Shown here in pieces: positions 1 to 11,552 of a stretch of 64,000 nt of DNA. Each line of letters opens with the position of its first letter. Position 1 is the first letter of the stretch. A program made the position numbers and the translations under genes. The stretch is from Hofstenia miamia (Eukaryota; Xenacoelomorpha; Acoela; Hofsteniidae), in contig CABFPE010000148.1 in NCBI GenBank assembly GCA_900660155.1, positions 909,447 to 973,446 of the forward strand, given 5' to 3'. A model generated the notes under the pieces. That model was not told where the DNA came from. It saw nothing but the letters and a program-made list of their open reading frames with translations, and ran no database searches.

Positions 1-20
1 TATTATATATATATATATAA
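1..20. repeat. (TA)n microsatellite
   Basis: A short run of alternating T and A at the window edge, lying inside or just beyond the likely intron of the transposase gene that follows. Confidence 0.8.
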
Positions 21-39
21 TTTGTGCTAAATAATGCTT

Positions 40-780
40 ACCAATAACATGGATATTTTCACCTCTAGAAGGAGGAAGAGTCATTGTTGCCCTACAACCT
101 TTTCTGCTTCGTCAAAATCCCTTTCAGCAAAATAAATTAAAATTTGTTTCATCCATGTAGATAATGTGATTTCCAGCCTGAATTAATTCATTCAACTTAA
201 GCACATATTCCCTGTGCTTTACTTTATATGGAAGAGCATTCATACCAACTGGTTCATAATGTAGCCTCTTAATTGTATACAATTTATCCTGCAAGTAATT
301 TCCTATTGTTGATATACTAACATTTTTTTCCATTTCTACAGACACTCTGTTCTTTAGATGTTGTAGTGACACTGTTGGATTTTCTTCTATCCATTCTACT
401 AGCTGATCAGTTTCTTGGTCACTCATAATTTTTGGTTTCTTCGAATCATAATTCTTAAAATCCTTTTCCCCACTCCTTATCCAGTGATACGCTGTTTTGT
501 ATTTAATTGCCAGTGTTTTTGCTAAATTTATCCAATCCCCTCCTTTATTTGCCATTTCAACAATGCGCTCACGATCAATACTGCAACTTCTCTTATTCAC
601 TCTTCTGAATACTTGGACTTTCGACAAAATTTCTGCGCGACATATTGGACAACTGTTGTTATTTTCTAGCCATTTACTCAAGCATTTTTCGTGGAAAATA
701 TGTGTGCATGGATTAACCTCACAAACAACGTTCCTTTGCAAAGATTTTCTGCAAATCGTGCAATCATTATTGAAGCTCAC
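40..780 (-). pseudogene. RING-H2 finger fused to HTH/DDE (IS630/Tc1-mariner-like) transposase, 5' exon, damaged
   Basis: The ATG is at 778-780. Residues 7-47 form a RING-H2 zinc finger: C7, C10, C25, H27, H30, C33, C44 and C47 in the spacing C-x2-C, C-x-H-x2-H-x2-C, C-P-I-C. RING-H2 domains are usually E3 ubiquitin ligases. Residues about 65-105 and 118-165 read as two helix-turn-helix units of the kind in IS630/Tc1-mariner transposases. YMDETNFNL follows, where D210 is the expected first catalytic Asp of the DDE triad. The same frame continues past two in-frame TGA codons (124-126 and 112-114) into RSRKG...GENIHVIG, which fits the family, and meets a GTAAGC splice donor at 41-36. The other catalytic residues would lie in a further exon outside the window. 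The two TGAs sit where the family has Arg or Gly, so they look like decay rather than recoding. I cannot tell whether the RING is original to the transposon or joined secondarily, but it is in one continuous frame with the HTH. Confidence 0.75.
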
Positions 781-1254
781 CTAAAATTATGATATATACA
801 AATTGTTACAACATTTTTTATGTAACTAAACTATAGGGTTGTTATTTAAACATTTCTTTTTAAATTGAAACTTTACTGTAAAATAGTACATTAATTTATG
901 TTACTTTAAGAGTAGGCTATAGTGTCATTAGAAGTTTCATAAAGTGATAATATAATTAATAAGAAATGTTAACATGCTTGAAGTTGGTAAAACAATTAAA
1001 AAATTGACCTGGCTAATGTAAATTATACTTGCTATTTTTGAAAAGATGCATCGTAATTCTTATTGTACTCCATTGACTTCTAAACAAATTGTTTAGAGGT
1101 CCATGTTGTGCTCTCAGAAAGAAATTTAATAAAAATGTTAAAACTGTATTTTAAAACTTACAGTTCTATTTCCAGACATTGTATCTTTTTAGAAATATTG
1201 AAGCTTGACAATGAGAAGAACAAACTGTGAATATAGAATATTTCTGTGCAAATA
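781..1254. other. No gene seen
   Basis: AT-rich DNA upstream of the transposase ATG. I found no coding signal, RNA gene or clear terminal inverted repeat for the transposon. Confidence 0.6.
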
Positions 1255-1622
1255 TGGATTTCTGAATGTTAATGATGTCTGAATGTTAATTGATAGCTTC
1301 TGAATGTTAATTAATGATTTCTGAATGTTAATTGACGAATTCTGAATGTCGTTTTTCATTTCTGAATGTAAATTGACGCTTTCTGAATGTTAATTGACAA
1401 ATTCTAAATGTCGTTTTTCATTTCTAAATGTAAACTATGCTTTTCTAAATGTTAGTTTTGATTTCTAAATGAATATTGACGCTTTCTAAATGTTAATTGA
1501 CAAATTCTAAATGTATTTTTTCATTTCTAAATGTAAATTGATCATTTCTAATTGTAGTTTTTGATTTCTAATTGTAAAATGATTATTTCTAAATGTAAGT
1601 TGATGATTTCTAAATGTCACCT
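1255..1622. repeat. Minisatellite, about 18 copies of a 20-bp unit
   Basis: Units begin TTCTGAATG or TTCTAAATG followed by a variable 10-12 bp such as TTAATTGAC or TCGTTTTTCAT, with a period of 19-22 bp. The first six to seven units carry TTCTGAATG; from about 1405 on they carry TTCTAAATG, and two late ones TTCTAATTG. Pairs of units (one ending in TTGACAAA, the next in TTTTTCAT) recur, suggesting a 40-bp higher-order duplication. There are no spacers and no reading frame, so it is not a CRISPR or a coding repeat. Confidence 0.85.
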
Positions 1623-2143
1623 GGAAATGGTGTAGTAATGTTTAAATTTCGAAAAAGAAACAAACATCCAAGATAACCAATTTACATGGCATAATGCTTA
1701 AGTGATGTCCAACATGGTACATAATCATAAAATCTCATTTGTTTTTTTATATCTCAGCTGATATATAAATAACATTATAATTGCCATGCATTTGTGCTAG
1801 CCAACAGGCATAATTGAACCAATTTATTATACCCTACATATATCTCTAACCATAACCTAATGCAGTTCATGATTTGGCTTGCAACTGTTATAGGAACCAT
1901 TTGTCATCCCCAGGTAAGAAGACGAAACTACAAATTTGTTGCCAGTAACTTACTCAATTATCATAATGAAAAAGAGAAATAATACACAGTTTTGATGAAA
2001 TAAAATCAATTCCCTATGTAGTGAACTATATAGTGAATGTTCAATAGAGTTTATCTCACCTCAATTGCATTTAATTTCTTCCTTACCTTATTTTTGCTAG
2101 TCATTATGTTCATTATAATTATTCTGTAAGTTTCCAGTGACAA
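1623..2143. other. No gene seen
   Basis: AT-rich unique-looking sequence between the minisatellite and the first LTR fragment. No coding or RNA feature recognised. Confidence 0.55.
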
Positions 2144-2604
2144 TTTGGGAGTTATTCTTCAAGTACTGATGCAACATGCAGCGTTCAGACATTAAACAGC
2201 CCAAATTTTGGACCACATTAGGTTAGGTGTACAGCTACATGTAGATATAATAAAACTTTTTGTTGAAATGCAACATGCCCATGCACTGAAAATTTATTAC
2301 ACTCTGATGATACTATACTATTGGTCAACCCAAATGCATGGTAATTACATGCCATTACTTAGTGAGCTGAGAGATAAGAAAACAACTGAGATGTTTATTT
2401 TGTATTGAGCTAGATAATATATTATGAGGCAAATAGGATAGCACCAATTAATCAAGTTATGAACCTCTCTTTCCCTGGATAGCACTTTGGCTGCAAGCCA
2501 TATGAATTGGTCATCCTGGATGTGTTCTAAACAGATACTAGTTACATGGATGAATCACCAATGTTTTTCTATATGTTAATTTTTGCTAGAATCAGGGCTG
2601 TTAC
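2144..2604 (+). mobile_element. Family B LTR, 3' portion (fossil)
   Basis: This matches the 3' half of the right LTR of element B1 (about 41575-42040) in order and orientation, for example the block CACTTTGGCTG...CATATGAATTGGTCATC. It stops at 2604, where the family A LTR begins at TGTAGCAT. The A element therefore abuts an older B LTR. No 5-bp target duplication is seen when compared with the far side of A0. Confidence 0.75.
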
Positions 2605-3757
2605 TGTAGCATAATCCAAAGCATAATGCTTCTAAAGAAGAAAGAAGATCAGATGATTAGTCAAAACTAAGATTGAATTATGATTATTGATTAAAAACTA
2701 ATTTAAGTTTAATTATCAGATTATCTTTGTAAATGCAACTAAGTATTAATATAGCAAATTAGTACTTGTTGTCAAATTTGACCAAACAAAGGGGGCGAAT
2801 TCACTTGCATTATTTTTAGCCATTTTTGGTAGATGATCTAAATTTGAATTTCAAATGACAGGTACTTTTTGGAAGTTAACTATAAATATGTGAAAAATCA
2901 TTTTGGAAATTGTTGAAGTAAATTCTTTGAAAATCTTATCTTTAGATTTTATATTGGTTTGCTTATTTATACAGAATGTCAAGCTAAATAGTAAATGCAG
3001 TAGTAGTGGTTTGGGCACATATCAGGAGCAACTTGAGGGTCCTTGATCCAAATCATGAACCTGCATTTATGTTAGGTATACAACTAGGAGTTTTTCTCTG
3101 TTTAGCTGGCTACTGATTCTTTTGTTTACATGTATCTATTAATTGATATTGGTAAAAGAGCTGGATAGCCTACCATAGGTTATACATATTTTATCTTATA
3201 GACTTAGGTGACCTATAATAGACCAATAAATAGACTTAGCATGTATTATTGTTATTTAAATGTAAGGTAGGAAGCTGCAAGTTATTATGTAACCTATTTT
3301 AATTAACTTATCTAAGCCAATTGTTTTTGGTAATGGCTACAGTAATAATTACTAAGCAGCTAGTGACATTGCAAGGTTGCAAAGTACTCTGAACACACAT
3401 TACAAATTGAGTTTAAGTCAGTTACAAATAGCATCAAGAACTGCACTGAGTTAGGATAAGGAACACATAAGAACATTGTTGAGCTGAGGCTTGGAACCAC
3501 TTAATCAGCAATGGAAACACATGTGAATTGATTCAGAGATCAGATTCAGCTGGAGGCCATAGCCAGATCAAAGAGCAGAACTGTGATGGCAATATACCTA
3601 AATAGTATCCAGTTACATTAGTTAAGTGAAGATTAACTAAACATATACAGTATCAAGTAAAGAGTTAACATACATACATCCCTACCTGCTTATAACAAAG
3701 AACAATAATTTAAAAGAATAATTTAATCTATGTTGATGCTTAGTAGCAGATGCTACA
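2605..3757 (+). repeat. Family A 5' LTR
   Basis: It starts TGTAGCAT and ends ATGCTACA, an 8-bp terminal inverted repeat, with length 1153 bp. It is the reverse complement of the A LTRs at 15295-16429 and 29701-31231. It shares long ordered blocks with family C LTRs (for instance the CACTAGCTGC...TAGCCATTA region), so A and C LTRs have a common ancestor. Confidence 0.88.
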
Positions 3758-3772
3758 TGGCAACCATGACAG
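3758..3772 (+). promoter_or_regulatory. Primer-binding site of A0
   Basis: TGGCAACCATGACAG begins directly at the LTR end with TGG, as expected for complement to a tRNA 3' CCA end. The equivalent site of element A1 (29686-29700, minus strand) reads TGGTGACCATGACAG. The priming tRNA was not identified. Confidence 0.65.
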
Positions 3773-4905
3773 TTAAAGAACAAAAGAAGAAAGAAGAATC
3801 AGTTCAATATCTGCACTCAGAACTTAGAATCAACAAGTAACTAGAGCAACCAAAGTAACAGAATACATGCAGGGAAGCAGATACAGCACACAGTCAGCTA
3901 CAAGATAACAACTACTTCTATACCTAACATAAAGCAGGTGCAAGACAAAGAGTCACACCAATCTGCCAGCCACTACTATTTGTACTTGAAAGTTGACAAA
4001 TACATGAGGAAAAAAGGTAGTGCCAAGAGAGGCACAAATAAAACAACCCCTACCCCAAGGAAGCACACTCAGAGACAGATGTATCCCCCATAGAGTTGGA
4101 AACCCTACACATGTCCCCAGAAACAGGATCCAATGAAGTTCTAAGCATCCTACAACAAACAAATGAAACAGAGACAATATTGAGATCTGAGATACAACAA
4201 TTGATAGAAGAATGTTGACATTGGAACAAGAAAATGAGAATGCACTAAGTTAACTGAAAATTGAAATGGATAACTGCTTGGATACCAAAGCAAAAATTTC
4301 CAAAGAGAAATTAAGGTGTTAACAAAGCTGTTAGCACAGTCAAACAAAGCTTTCCAAGAACAAAACTAGAAATGGGAAAAAATATGTCAACAATTGGAGG
4401 ACACAAATAGGCAACTAATCCTAGACAATGATATTCAAGCCCAAGAGATAGAACAGCTTAAAGACAAACTCAGATTGACAGAACTGGACAGAGATGAAAA
4501 TCACGAGAATCAGAAACAAGAAATAGAAGATTTGAGACAGAAATTAAAAAGGTTATGAGAAAACAAAGAAGAAAACCTGAAAGTAGCAGCAATGCACAAA
4601 ATGATAATTGAACAGAGGGAAGAAAGGAGCTTACAAGCATCACCCATGAACTTTAAGAAAAACTTCAAAGAAATGGAGGAAGAAGAGAAAAGAAAGATAA
4701 TCAATGAGATAATGAGAGCAGTGACAAATCAACTCACAATTAGTGAACAAATAAACAGACAAAGAAAACCAGTCTATGAAAATTTGATGTTGCCAATAGT
4801 GACAATGACACAATACCATGTAAGGCAACTCTGCCAAAGTTCAATGGGAAGGTGGACAGCTATAACCTGACATTCCTAGAATGGCTACAAATGTTTGAGA
4901 TTACA
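3773..4905 (+). pseudogene. gag region of A0 (fossil)
   Basis: The region corresponds to the gag of A1 (27800-29690, minus). It holds a long Glu/Lys/Gln-rich coiled-coil section, then the start of a capsid-like stretch (ATLPKFNGK in A1). It ends where the C LTR piece begins. The long coiled-coil N-terminal part is unusual for Ty3/gypsy gag. Broken. Confidence 0.65.
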
Positions 4906-4908
4906 ATT

Positions 4909-5664
4909 GTAATATCCTCCACCAGGCTTTATCACTGTTTGTCTGCTGTTACCTTGTAACATTAGCTGTGTTATTGTGGCTAAGGATTTATGTATTGTTA
5001 CTGCTTGACTAGTTTCTTCTGTTATGTTATGTAACCTCAATTAACTAATCACTTTTTAGGTGATGAAACCATGCGGTAATTCTGTAGTGATCTTCTAGTG
5101 GGCATCTGCCCAAAGCGGATCTCCACATCCAATTTCACCATTTCATCTGATGCTTGAGTGCCACTTCTCAGCTTAATCAAGATAGCTTATGTGTACCCTA
5201 CATTAGCTCAGTGCTTACTCAAGACATGACACAACTCGACTTAATCTCCATTGTGTGAAAGTGTTATATCTACTTGCAACCGGAAACTGTTACTAGTTGT
5301 TCATTCAATATTATATGTAGCCATTACCGAAATATATTGGCTTAGTTAAATAAATTCTAATTGAACAACTTCCTAACCTACATTTACAATTACTACATGT
5401 AAGGTCCTTATATCAGTCAATTATAGGTCGCTAATTTAGATCTAAAAAATCATCAACATAAACCACAAGGTTGGGAAATCCAACCATTTGAGAGTTAGTT
5501 ATTTAAAGTGCTATGCTTGTTGGCTAATCAAGAGAAAACCCTTACACCTAACTTAAGTGCACTTTCATGGTCTGGCACAGAGACCCTTGAATGGGTCCCT
5601 GTGATGTATCCAGACCACTACTGAACACCACTTAATCAAACCATTAAAACAAACCATTAAAGAA
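4909..5664 (+). mobile_element. Family C LTR piece inside A0
   Basis: It begins TGTAATATCC and follows the family C LTR at 45298-46376 through its GGGCATCTGCCC, CTCAGTGCTTACTCAAGACA and CTGGCACAGAGACCC blocks. It ends where family A protease sequence starts. The piece is in the same orientation as A0. Confidence 0.78.
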
Positions 5665-8446
5665 AACTAGTCAGAGCACAGACTCTAAAAAACTGAGCAC
5701 CCATAATGATTATGACAAACCTGGACAACATTAACATGATAACAATAATGATAAATGGAATATTAACAAACACAACAATCAATACAGGAGGAGCAACATC
5801 AATAATAATGTATGAGTGTGAGACAAAATTGGGATTTAAATGAGAAGACTTACAATGTTTGAGCAAAAGATTAATTAACACATCTGAAGAGTACATAGAC
5901 AAAAAAGTCAAGAATGGAAGAAGAAGGCATAGAAAAGACGGTGTTCATAACTCCATACAGCTTGTATGAATTGATGTACATGGTGTTTGGCCTATGTAAT
6001 GTACCCATAACATTCCAAAGATATATAATGAGAGTGCTGAAAAACAAGAAACATAAGATGGAGGACAGAGTAAATGCATACATTGATGACATCATTGTGA
6101 CTAGTGACATGATCAAGGAACACCTGGGAAACTGGAATGAACACTATCAATCCTGCAAAAAGCTGGCCTGAGAATTAATGGAAATAAATGTGACATCTTA
6201 AAAGAAAAAATCATATTTCTAGGATGAGTAATCAAAAAAGGGCAAATATGTATGAAGGACAATGCAAGAGACATGATCAGAAGAATAGAGAAAACAAACA
6301 ACAAGAAGGACATCCAAAGAATAATGGGTTTCTTCAATTATTATGGCCCTTTTATCCCCAACATCACTGGGAAGACTACCAAGATGACATGGCTGATGAG
6401 GAAGTCAGTACCATTTATATGGACATGGCAGAAGCATGAGGAGCTAGACAAGATAAAAGAAGAACTAGCAAAGTTGCCATCATTGAACATGCCCAACTAC
6501 AATGAAACATTTATACTAGACTGTGACGCCATCAAGGTAGCAATCAGAGCAACACTGGGACAACTAAAGGATGGCAGGGAGGTACCCATACAGTTCTTTA
6601 GTCACAAGTTGAAATCAAGCAAAGAGAACTATGGGTCAACAAAATTAGAGATGAGGCACTGATCAAGAGCATCAAGAAATTTAGGCACTTCTTAATAGGA
6701 CAGCAGTTCAGGGTCTGTACCAACAACAGTGGATTGGCATGGCTCAAAAAGTTTCCAGGTGACAAATCAGGAATAGTGTCAAGATGGATTGAATACCTAA
6801 ATGAATTCACTTTCACAATCAAACACTGAAGAGGGACACTGCATATGAATGCTGACTTCTGGACCACGCTTCCCAAGTATCAGAGAGATGCAACAAAGGA
6901 AGACAGAGAGAAGAAACAGTTTCAATTTCTACCACACACAGAGTACTAGGAGCTGCCAGAAATGAATGTCAATAAGAAGGGACAAGCAGTGCTACCAATC
7001 ACAATAAAGGAAGAGATATCAGAGTCAGAAATTATAGAAAAACAAAAAGACAATGTAATATTAAGTGAAATCATAAAGAAGTTACAGAAACCAAGTGTGA
7101 AATTATCAAATTTAACTGTGAGCTACTATGAAAGGTACAGATGGAAGAGGAACAGGAACAGATTCCTATATGTGGAAGGACTAAACAATAGGATTGCAAT
7201 GCTGGAGTACTGTAAACATGAACTAGTAAGGAAGCTTCACAAGAAGGGCCACTTAGGCATCACACAAATGGAGAGGACATTCAATACAAGGTTTTTTACA
7301 ACAGCAATACAGAAGGTCACAGAAGAAATAATTAACAAATCTGTGAAATGTCTCCTTCATAACAAACAACATTTTCCAACACAGAGAGCACCACTAAAAA
7401 AGATCATAGCAACACAACCCAATGAGATCATGCACATAGACCTAGAAATGTTGTCAAAAGATGAGGATGGATATCAGTACTTACTGGTGATGGTGGACAA
7501 TTTCACCAAATATGCAAAGTTAATTCTGATGAAGAACACAACAGCTGAAACAACCACTGACATAGTAATGAAAGAATGGGTCTTGAAGTTCAGGAAAATT
7601 GAGATGATAATCACTGATAAGGGGCCACAATTTGAAAGCAACCTGTTCCAAGAGATGGGACGCTTACTGGAAGTAATGAGTGAAAGAACAACAGCATACC
7701 ATCCGCAGGTGAACAGCACAGTGGAGAGACTGAATAGAACCTTTATAAAATTAATTAGAGTCACAACTTCAAGAATAGGGGGTCGCAAATGGAGAGAAGT
7801 AATTGAAATGATCAAGTATTTTTACAACACGTCCATACATTTGACAACCTGGATAACACCATTTAAGGCCATGTTCAAAAGAGAGGCAGCAACACCATTA
7901 TCAATGCAATACTTTGCCTATAGCCAAAAGATGGACAACCAATATGTGGATCAACTGAGGAATCAGATAACAGCAATACATGAGATGATGTGTCATAACA
8001 CAAAGAAATCAGCTGTGAGACAACAGTGCAACTACAATAAAAACATTCATGGTCACTCACATAAAATAGGCGACAAAGTTTACACATTCACACCTATGAA
8101 ATTAACAGACACAAACCTGGTCTGAAAGTTAAAAATGGTTTGGTCAGGTCCATATAAAAAAACGCAAGTATTACCAAATAACAAGTACATGTTAAATAAC
8201 AATAGATTACTGCATTTCCAGAACCTAAAACAAGCGACAGCAGATATTGAACAATCAATATTAGATGAAAACGCTGAGTTTAAAAAAAGTCGCATTAATG
8301 GTAATGAGATTGTATATGATATGAGTGAATTAGATAGTCTACTAGAGGAAGGCTTCAACAAAGAATTCAAAGCAAATATTGGTAATGGAAATATACAAAA
8401 AAGAGTGCTGCAAGGCATGCAGAAAGAGATCAATATATATATATGA
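5665..8446 (+). pseudogene. pol region of A0: protease, RT, RNase H, integrase, tail (fossil)
   Basis: The order along the DNA is protease-like (about 5700-5880), reverse transcriptase with the YIDD box near 6080, RNase H (about 6480-6830, beginning FILDCDA), and integrase (about 6960-8125) with an H-H-C-C-type N-terminal part and a DDE core containing DKGPQFESNLFQ and AYHPQ. An acidic tail follows (8135-8446). These are standard Ty3/gypsy polyprotein activities for copying and inserting the element. Broken in several places. The integrase-to-tail section is the best preserved part. Confidence 0.82.
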
Positions 8447-8639
8447 CCTGAAATATGGTATATAAATTTATTGTCTGAATTTAGGAGAATTGAACAAGAT
8501 GCAACAGCCATTGAGGAAGAGAGTGTGCTGAACCCAGAGACCTGAGGAGATGACAACATCAAACCCATGGAGGAGAATATGAAGGAAATCTTGAACCAGA
8601 CGTCCAATGGAACACAGAAGGGACAAGAACCAACCCACA

Positions 8640-8890
8640 ACTAATCAAAGGTGAGTGAGAAGGCATCCAAGTAGTCCCCAATGCTGATTTGAGGGCAGGG
8701 ATACAAAAAGACACAATGCCTCTCCCACTGGAGATCTGCACCACTGATTCGAGGGCAAGCAGAGAACCAGTGAACATCCCAGAGATCTGCACTGCTGATT
8801 TGAGGGCATGCAGAGAACTGGTGAAACACAGGACAACTTTATTTCCAGTCCACTTTGCCAATTTGAGGGCAGTGCAACCATTGGAGTTCC
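8640..8890 (+). repeat. Hairpin array in the pol-ORF3 spacer of A0
   Basis: Four repeats share a GATTTGAGGGCA-type core (near 8684-8697, 8745-8757, 8797-8808, 8859-8870). Two are flanked by pairing arms: TCTGC 8735-8739 with GCAGA 8759-8763, and TCTGCA 8786-8791 with TGCAGA 8809-8814. The loop is 17-19 nt and carries the shared core. The same arrangement recurs in A2, A1 and A3. Confidence 0.7.
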
Positions 8891-8959
8891 AGGGGCAAGG
8901 TGAATGTGGGCAAGTGAAAGTGTCAACTGTGAGTTGATTCAAAGGCGACTCAGTAGAAA

Positions 8960-10115
8960 CCATCAGCATGGACTCACTTGATGGTGAGCCAAGCACCAGT
9001 AGACCACTACAGATTACACAGCTTCACGTCCCCTCTGAAAGCACATCAGAAAGAACAGTGCACTCAAAAGATAGAGAAAAAAGGATGTCAAAAATAGACA
9101 GGGAAACCCTGCACCCCTACTTTATGGGAACAATGAAAATGAGAACAAATGCATACCAGAAACTGTCACTTGAAAATGAAAAGTCACATTTGAAAGATAG
9201 CAAAGACAGAGGGCAGTAATTTACTCATAGTACTAGATGCACAGAAAAGACCAATGGTCAACACAATCATAAGCTATCAAAGAGAATTAGACAAAACAGT
9301 AGAACAAAAATATATGTGCAGCACGGTTCATGTCACTTTCAACAACAACTTCACACTAGAAACAGCCCAAGCAATCATGGCATACATAGAACAGATTGTG
9401 AAGATACCAGAAATCAACATTGATAAGGACAATCTAATGATCATTCACATCCTAAAAGAAAAAGAATACAATAAAAATTTGGAGAAACAATTAAATCAAA
9501 CTTTAAGAATGGCAAGAGTGCAGGGTATAAGATTAGTAATTATCTGAGAACAATGATTGCAGAACTACCACTGTTCCTGAAAGAACTACAGATACAGGTC
9601 AAAACGTGTTCCTATGGGAAAAAATAACAACAGAATCAAAGACTGCAGAACTAATTTGCCTAGACTTGATGTCACAAAAAGAGTAGAGATAGTGACAATG
9701 ATGAGACTAAATAAGAATGATCCAATGACAATAACAGAAGAGGAAGTGAGAGACAACATAAGCTTCTTTTATAAGGACGTGGCAAACACAAGGAGCCTCA
9801 GGAGGGTTTTTACATTCTTTTACCCAAATACAACAATACATGAAGAGATGGTGCACATGAGTAGAGCAGACGCACAGATGACATTAATGATAGCAATAAA
9901 AGGGATCCATCTATACAAGAAATTCTATGAGATCTTCTCAGAAAAAATGAATGAACTCAGAGAAATCACACTGATATCAGAGAATATTAAAGAGGCTAAA
10001 TTCCTGTGATACCACAGTACAGTAACAACAGAGAGAGAAGCAGTACTAAAAATAACCAAACAACCAGAATTTGCGACAATGAGCTGGAGTGATCCCCAAG
10101 TGGAAATGATAATTA
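8960..10115 (+). pseudogene. ORF3 of A0: unknown third gene (fossil)
   Basis: This corresponds to ORF3 of A2 but is shorter. The start has the LHPYF block (about 9085-9125) and the end has the SLR...FFYPNTT...LMIAIKG block (about 9790-9930), shared with families A and B. The protein is charged, with no signal peptide or membrane helix, and I recognise no known family. Broken. Confidence 0.6.
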
Positions 10116-10119
10116 AAAA

Positions 10120-10607
10120 AGCTGCAAGTTATTATGTAACTTATTTTAATTAACTTATCTAAAGTCAATAGTTTTTGGTAATGGCTGAAGTAATAATTAT
10201 TAAGCAGCTAGTGACATTGCAAGGCTGCAAAGTGACACAAATACACATTACAAATTGAGTCTAAGTCAGTTACAAATAGCATTGAGAACTACATTGAGTT
10301 AGGATAGGGAACATATAAGAACATTGTTGAGCTGAGGCTTGGAACAACTTAATCAGTGATGGAAACACATGTGAAGTGATCCAGAGATCGGTTTTGGCCA
10401 GAGACCATACTCAAGTCATGGAGCAGAGCTACAATGAAGGAGTACCTAAACAGTATCCAGTTAATTTAGTTAAGTGAAGATTATCCTAAAACAGATACAA
10501 TATTTGAGTGAATAATTAACATATGTACATCCCTACCTGCTTAGAATGAAGAACAAAAATTTAAAAGAATAATTTAATCTACATTAATGCTGGTAGCAAA
10601 TGCTACA
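10120..10607 (+). repeat. Family A 3' LTR, 3' part
   Basis: It matches the last ~480 bp of the LTR at 2605-3757 and ends ATGCTACA at 10607. Integrase sequence of a family B element follows at once. No target-site duplication is visible against 2600-2604. Confidence 0.8.
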
Positions 10608-11290
10608 TGTGGAATATTTTTACAACACTGCAGTTCACTCCACAACAAAGGTCAGCCCTTTTAATGCAATGTTATGTTGTGAAGCCTGCACACCCCTCTC
10701 TATTATGTTTCCTGATTACAATGAACCTACTTTGGAAAATTTTGTAAATCACATGTTACACAAACTTGAGGAAGTGCACCTTACTATCTGCAGGAACACA
10801 AATCAATCTGTTATCTGCCAATGTTAGAACTTTAATCTTAAACTATTTGGTGAGCCTCATAAACAAGGCAACAAAGTCTTCACCAATCAGGTGCAAAAGC
10901 CTGCCACTAATTGGCAAGGTCCATTCACTATAACCAAACTATTAGATCACCATAAGTACTTATTAAATAACAGGACAGTTGCCTACTTTCAATACCTCAA
11001 GAGAACTGTTAAAGATATTAATAATGTCATCATTGACCATAACAGTGAATTTTCACTTTTCAATGACAGAGTAAGTGAATTTGAGACTTACAATAACCTC
11101 ACTGAGTGTGAAGAAGATGATCTCACTGAGGTTGAGTATGATAGTAACCTTGGTAATAGTAGCAACATTACTGCTACTCATATTTTGCCTAGACATAGAG
11201 TTAGGGACCAAGAGTATTTAGGCCATTTAAATACCCAAGATTGGGGACTTAATTTAATCTCTATGTTTAGTAACCAAGTTGAATAGATAA
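10608..11290 (+). pseudogene. Integrase C-terminal region of B0 (fossil)
   Basis: The segment around FYNTAVHSTT matches B1 (FYNTSIHSTT, near 37200) and family A (FYNTSIH). It is followed by the NWQGPFTI region of the integrase C-terminal fold and an acidic tail. In Ty3/gypsy elements this part contacts DNA and target chromatin. Confidence 0.75.
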
Positions 11291-11435
11291 GGCAAACAGA
11301 AAACCAGCCACCCACAAGAAGACAAGTGTGATGAAGACTCAACTTACAAGATGTGTCCCCACGCCAAGCAGAGGAAAGTGCATCACAGAAGCTAGGGAGG
11401 ATGCCTGCAGAGGACTTTGAGAGCAGACATTGCCA

Positions 11436-11552
11436 CTCCTTGGGGCAACAAATAGCCCCTTGGGAGCGTGATTTTTCCCGCAACTATTTGGGGCAAAAAT
11501 AGCCCCTCAGGAGCATACCTCAGATGACTAATTGGGGCAACAAATAGCCCCT
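11436..11552 (+). repeat. Three GGGGC/GCCCC hairpins in the B0 pol-ORF3 spacer
   Basis: GGGGC arms at 11442-11446, 11490-11494 and 11534-11538 pair with GCCCC at 11455-11459, 11502-11506 and 11547-11551. The loops are AACAAATA, AAAAATA and AACAAATA. Centres are about 44-48 bp apart. The flanking bases differ, so arms and loop are the conserved part. Confidence 0.8.

Larger units (their letters stand above)
2605..10607 (+). mobile_element. Element A0: Ty3/gypsy LTR retrotransposon, family A (fossil)
   Basis: In + orientation the parts are: 5' LTR, primer-binding site, gag, protease/RT/RNase H/integrase, a hairpin spacer, ORF3, and the end of the 3' LTR. A family C LTR piece sits inside between gag and protease. 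Family assignment rests on the order PR-RT-RH-IN, the YIDD reverse-transcriptase box, the RNase H region and the integrase of Ty3/gypsy type. The element is well broken (more than ten breaks) and its ORF3 is shorter than in A2. Divergence from the minus-strand A copies is visible throughout, mostly transitions, so it is older than the A1/A2 pair. Confidence 0.88.

Noticed and set aside
112-126. UGA recoding in the RING-transposase
   Set aside because: Two TGAs close together replace Arg/Gly codons typical of the family, and nothing else in the window suggests recoding. Decay is simpler.
1255-1622. CRISPR-like array
   Set aside because: Units follow each other without spacers, are degenerate, and the genome is eukaryotic. 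It is a minisatellite.
8080-8640. Hydrophobic open frames opposite the LTR elements (also 11178-11483, 18395-18832, 31518-32036)
   Set aside because: They lie antisense to recognised pol or ORF3 regions and have the Ser/Phe/Ile-rich composition expected from reading those strands backwards.
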